Shown here piece by piece: positions 6,501 to 6,625 of a stretch of 6,625 nucleotides of DNA. The DNA lies in contig CAMWVF010000061.1 of NCBI GenBank assembly GCA_947177545.1, forward strand, positions 1-6,625, written 5' to 3'. How positions within the stretch are numbered: the stretch's first letter is position 1; each line of letters opens with the position of its first letter. The position numbers and the translations under genes are program-made. The notes beneath the pieces were generated by a model. It saw only the letters and a list, made by a program, of their open reading frames with translations. It ran no database searches and was not told where the DNA came from. The stretch is from an uncultured Clostridia bacterium. GTDB taxonomy: Bacteria; Bacillota; Clostridia; Oscillospirales; Ruminococcaceae.

Positions 6501-6537
6501 TCGCAATAAGTTTTTTAAAGCCTTTATTAGTATTCAT
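3520..6537 (-). CDS. Membrane-anchored c-di-GMP phosphodiesterase (degenerate GGDEF, intact EAL) with C-terminal Gly-rich beta-solenoid-like repeat domain
   Basis: A 1005-residue signalling protein predicted to hydrolyse c-di-GMP. Order of parts: basic N-terminus; two membrane helices (about 10-31 and 36-57, the first with an Ala run); coiled coil (58-85); PAS-like segment (about 88-165, ending VVSDVSEF); GGDEF-like domain (about 170-330) starting DSETGMLCRDAF, where the GGDEF site reads ATYEF (250-254); EAL domain (about 345-585); linker; repeat domain (about 640-940); short tail. EAL catalytic residues are all seen: EAL 377-379, Asn435, Glu464, Asp493-Asp494, Lys514, Glu550 and Gln570. Two helices with basic residues at both cytoplasmic ends put everything after residue 57 in the cytoplasm. 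The C-terminal repeats centre on (V/C)(G/A)IG every 27-31 residues and look like those of extracellular carbohydrate-binding or adhesin proteins. The start at 6537 is fixed by an in-frame TGA at 6553-6555, but its ribosome binding site is poorly placed. The activity is inferred, not proven. Confidence 0.95.
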   Translation of the reverse strand: MNTNKGFKKLIAISYAGTVLMLAAAAAAAFLPAYKAAAIVIAGLAAVGISITLKFIIDGEKKRISAEKELEKKYDKYSEIYYDKKAETAHICGDLAGFSGLNVPSDTLDDTEYKKLMCEMISSPSDAAPDIYMAAKSESWIRIRTFDSADYELTVVSDVSEFVSCKNIIKSLKYYDSETGMLCRDAFISKVRSATAANTSYIGLITILVSGIEKITSFKGTHVADKICSKAAAAIKRYENPHNIFAGRTATYEFCLLLTDTYEEGCRKYADKLLKNVSEVLADIDGSEYIRVYCGYALFKGIDHDAGSMLSSVDYAVFEAKNTSAAVPVEFNDENYATSAFDFKKVQVFNSIVDRNLIAYHFQPVVDAHTGEIFGYEALMRPKEIDGIRLFPLDVIKIAEQQGMTGKIEWLTISNTIKYLSENQDLFRGKKLFVNSIPNCLITNEEYGLIFDEYGGLFDKLIIEVTENCQISETTVKTLFDRYKSRHAQIALDDYGTGYANESTLLSIKPDYIKIDRSLITGIDAESQKRHLVTNMIDFAKNHGIKTLAEGVETRGELDAVITLGVDLIQGFYTSKPNAMVLLDIPEEVKNEILDINIQNVGYTRKSYTIAASDPVDVVKLAVEGYTDITVKSPFAFLTGNSNHPVNLRIICEDGYNGTIRLKDVNIDSGILDAPVLTMGRNCEVMLQIDGENAFSYEGIRVPQTSRFILTGSGSLDINATNNNGVIIGGSCLQSFGDILIDLEGRLNINGKGDSIVGIGGGNGVEDSLVRIIGGEVNSKLKGAATVGIGAISGTVAIKINGNVLTFEGSGQSVVAIGSKKGSADIECNSDITAECSGDNCCGIGTLERGGGNIAILGGDYDITVHAKNSVGIGGMNSKANISISYGSFFLFCEGNTAVGIGDAYGSENVTIINGIFNIHTAASSEFPLGTKDGRTVIHSGNISSDSIEEIKAFSPYGDKLEKRVINTEKSFRQAIIFGGSEYTYSADPAPGESFVTAYLPEGYR
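3748..4362 (-). repeat. Eight diverged 27-31-residue protein repeats (xGIG type)
   Basis: Within the EAL protein the tetrads VIIG, VGIG, VGIG, VAIG, CGIG, VGIG, VGIG and FPLG begin at residues 726, 757, 787, 815, 842, 871, 899 and 927 (DNA 4362, 4269, 4179, 4095, 4014, 3927, 3843 and 3759). Between them each unit runs roughly G-x-x-x-I-x-I-x-G-G with alternating hydrophobic residues, as in a beta-helix or other beta-solenoid. The units are well diverged in both DNA and protein, so the array is old and not a slippage product. Confidence 0.8.
4783..5505 (-). other. EAL phosphodiesterase domain, catalytic residues complete
   Basis: Residues 345-585 carry the full set of EAL active-site motifs: QPVVDAHTGEIFGYEALMRP, LFVNSIP, IIEVTE, ALDDYGTGYAN, PDYIKIDRSL, LAEGVET and QGFYTSKP. 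These supply the metal-binding Glu, Asn, Glu and Asp residues, the conserved Lys and the Gln. By family knowledge this predicts Mg2+/Mn2+-dependent cleavage of c-di-GMP to linear pGpG. Confidence 0.93.
5548..6024 (-). other. Degenerate GGDEF domain within the EAL protein
   Basis: Residues 172-330 align in outline with GGDEF domains: DSETGMLCRDAF stands for the usual DxLTGLxNRxxF, and AGRTATYEFCLLL for the usual RxGGDEFxxLL. The signature is Ala-Thr-Tyr-Glu-Phe (5776-5790), so the two glycines and the first acidic residue are lost, and there is no RxxD inhibitory site just before it. It is unlikely to make c-di-GMP. In known GGDEF-EAL proteins such domains often act as GTP-binding or dimerising regulators of the EAL domain; that role here is inference. 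Confidence 0.85.
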
Positions 6538-6556
6538 ATTTGCCGCTGAGCCTCAT
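6527..6556 (-). CDS. Possible nine-codon leader ORF overlapping the EAL gene start
   Basis: ATG at 6554-6556 opens a nine-codon frame, MRLSGKYEY, ending in TAA at 6527-6529. It overlaps the EAL start (6537) by 11 nt in another frame. The only strong Shine-Dalgarno sequence here, AGGAGG (6571-6576), lies 14 nt before this ATG but 33 nt before the EAL ATG. Termination just past the downstream start would suit translational coupling. It may equally be chance, since 14 nt is also long for an SD spacing. Confidence 0.25.
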   Translation of the reverse strand: MRLSGKYEY

Positions 6557-6570
6557 AAAATGAAGCCTTT

Positions 6571-6576
6571 CCTCCT
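6571..6576 (-). promoter_or_regulatory. Strong Shine-Dalgarno AGGAGG far upstream of the EAL start
   Basis: A consensus AGGAGG lies 33 nt before the EAL ATG at 6537, too far for direct use. An in-frame TGA at 6553-6555 rules out a longer EAL protein starting nearer to it. A second, weaker GAGG (6551-6554) lies 13 nt before 6537 and may serve that start. The AT-rich DNA from 6581 to 6625 should hold the promoter; I see TTGAAC (6608-6613) and TTTAAT (6582-6587), but they are 20 bp apart, so I do not call a promoter. Confidence 0.5.
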
Positions 6577-6625
6577 TTTAGATTAAAACAAAAAATATCT
6601 TTTTAAAGTTCAATGTTCATGAGGG

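Noticed and set aside
6582..6613. Promoter TTGAAC ... TTTAAT for the EAL gene
   Set aside because: The boxes are 20 bp apart and each is imperfect; the window ends shortly beyond, so a better promoter may lie outside.

Overview
The window looks like chromosomal DNA from a low-to-mid GC Gram-positive anaerobe, most likely a Ruminococcus-like member of the Clostridia. This is inferred from AGGAGG-type ribosome binding sites, a sigma-A-type promoter, the protein styles and the Ala/Gly:cation symporter. No rRNA or other taxonomic marker is present, so the genus is only a guess.

Layout from left to right. (1) 11-1537, minus strand: a complete 4-alpha-glucanotransferase (malQ, GH77) with all three catalytic acids. 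Its promoter is well defined (TTGATA, 17 bp, TATAAT), and a palindrome sits right at the expected transcription start. (2) 1710-1838, plus strand: an unusual 42-residue protein that is about 69% Asn plus Gln. It has a good ribosome binding site and is read divergently from malQ. (3) 1852-1894: a strong bidirectional terminator shared by the small gene and the convergent symporter. (4) 1903-3327, minus strand: an alanine/glycine:cation symporter (AGCS family) with a GTG start. (5) 3328-3519: a 192-bp intergenic region with two hairpins, one of them terminator-like and just upstream of the symporter ribosome binding site. (6) 3520-6537, minus strand: a 1005-residue membrane-anchored signalling protein with two transmembrane helices, a coiled coil, a PAS-like segment, a degenerate GGDEF domain, a catalytically complete EAL domain and a roughly 300-residue Gly-rich beta-solenoid-like repeat domain.

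The most unusual item is that last protein. Its C-terminal 'xGIGG' repeats resemble those of surface or carbohydrate-binding proteins, yet the predicted topology puts them in the cytoplasm behind a c-di-GMP phosphodiesterase. The signalling gene and the symporter point the same way and might be co-transcribed, but a terminator-like hairpin lies between them. No pathway obviously links glucan metabolism, alanine/glycine uptake and c-di-GMP turnover here. I see no mobile elements, CRISPR arrays, tRNAs or rRNAs, and no gene-free stretch longer than 300 bases.
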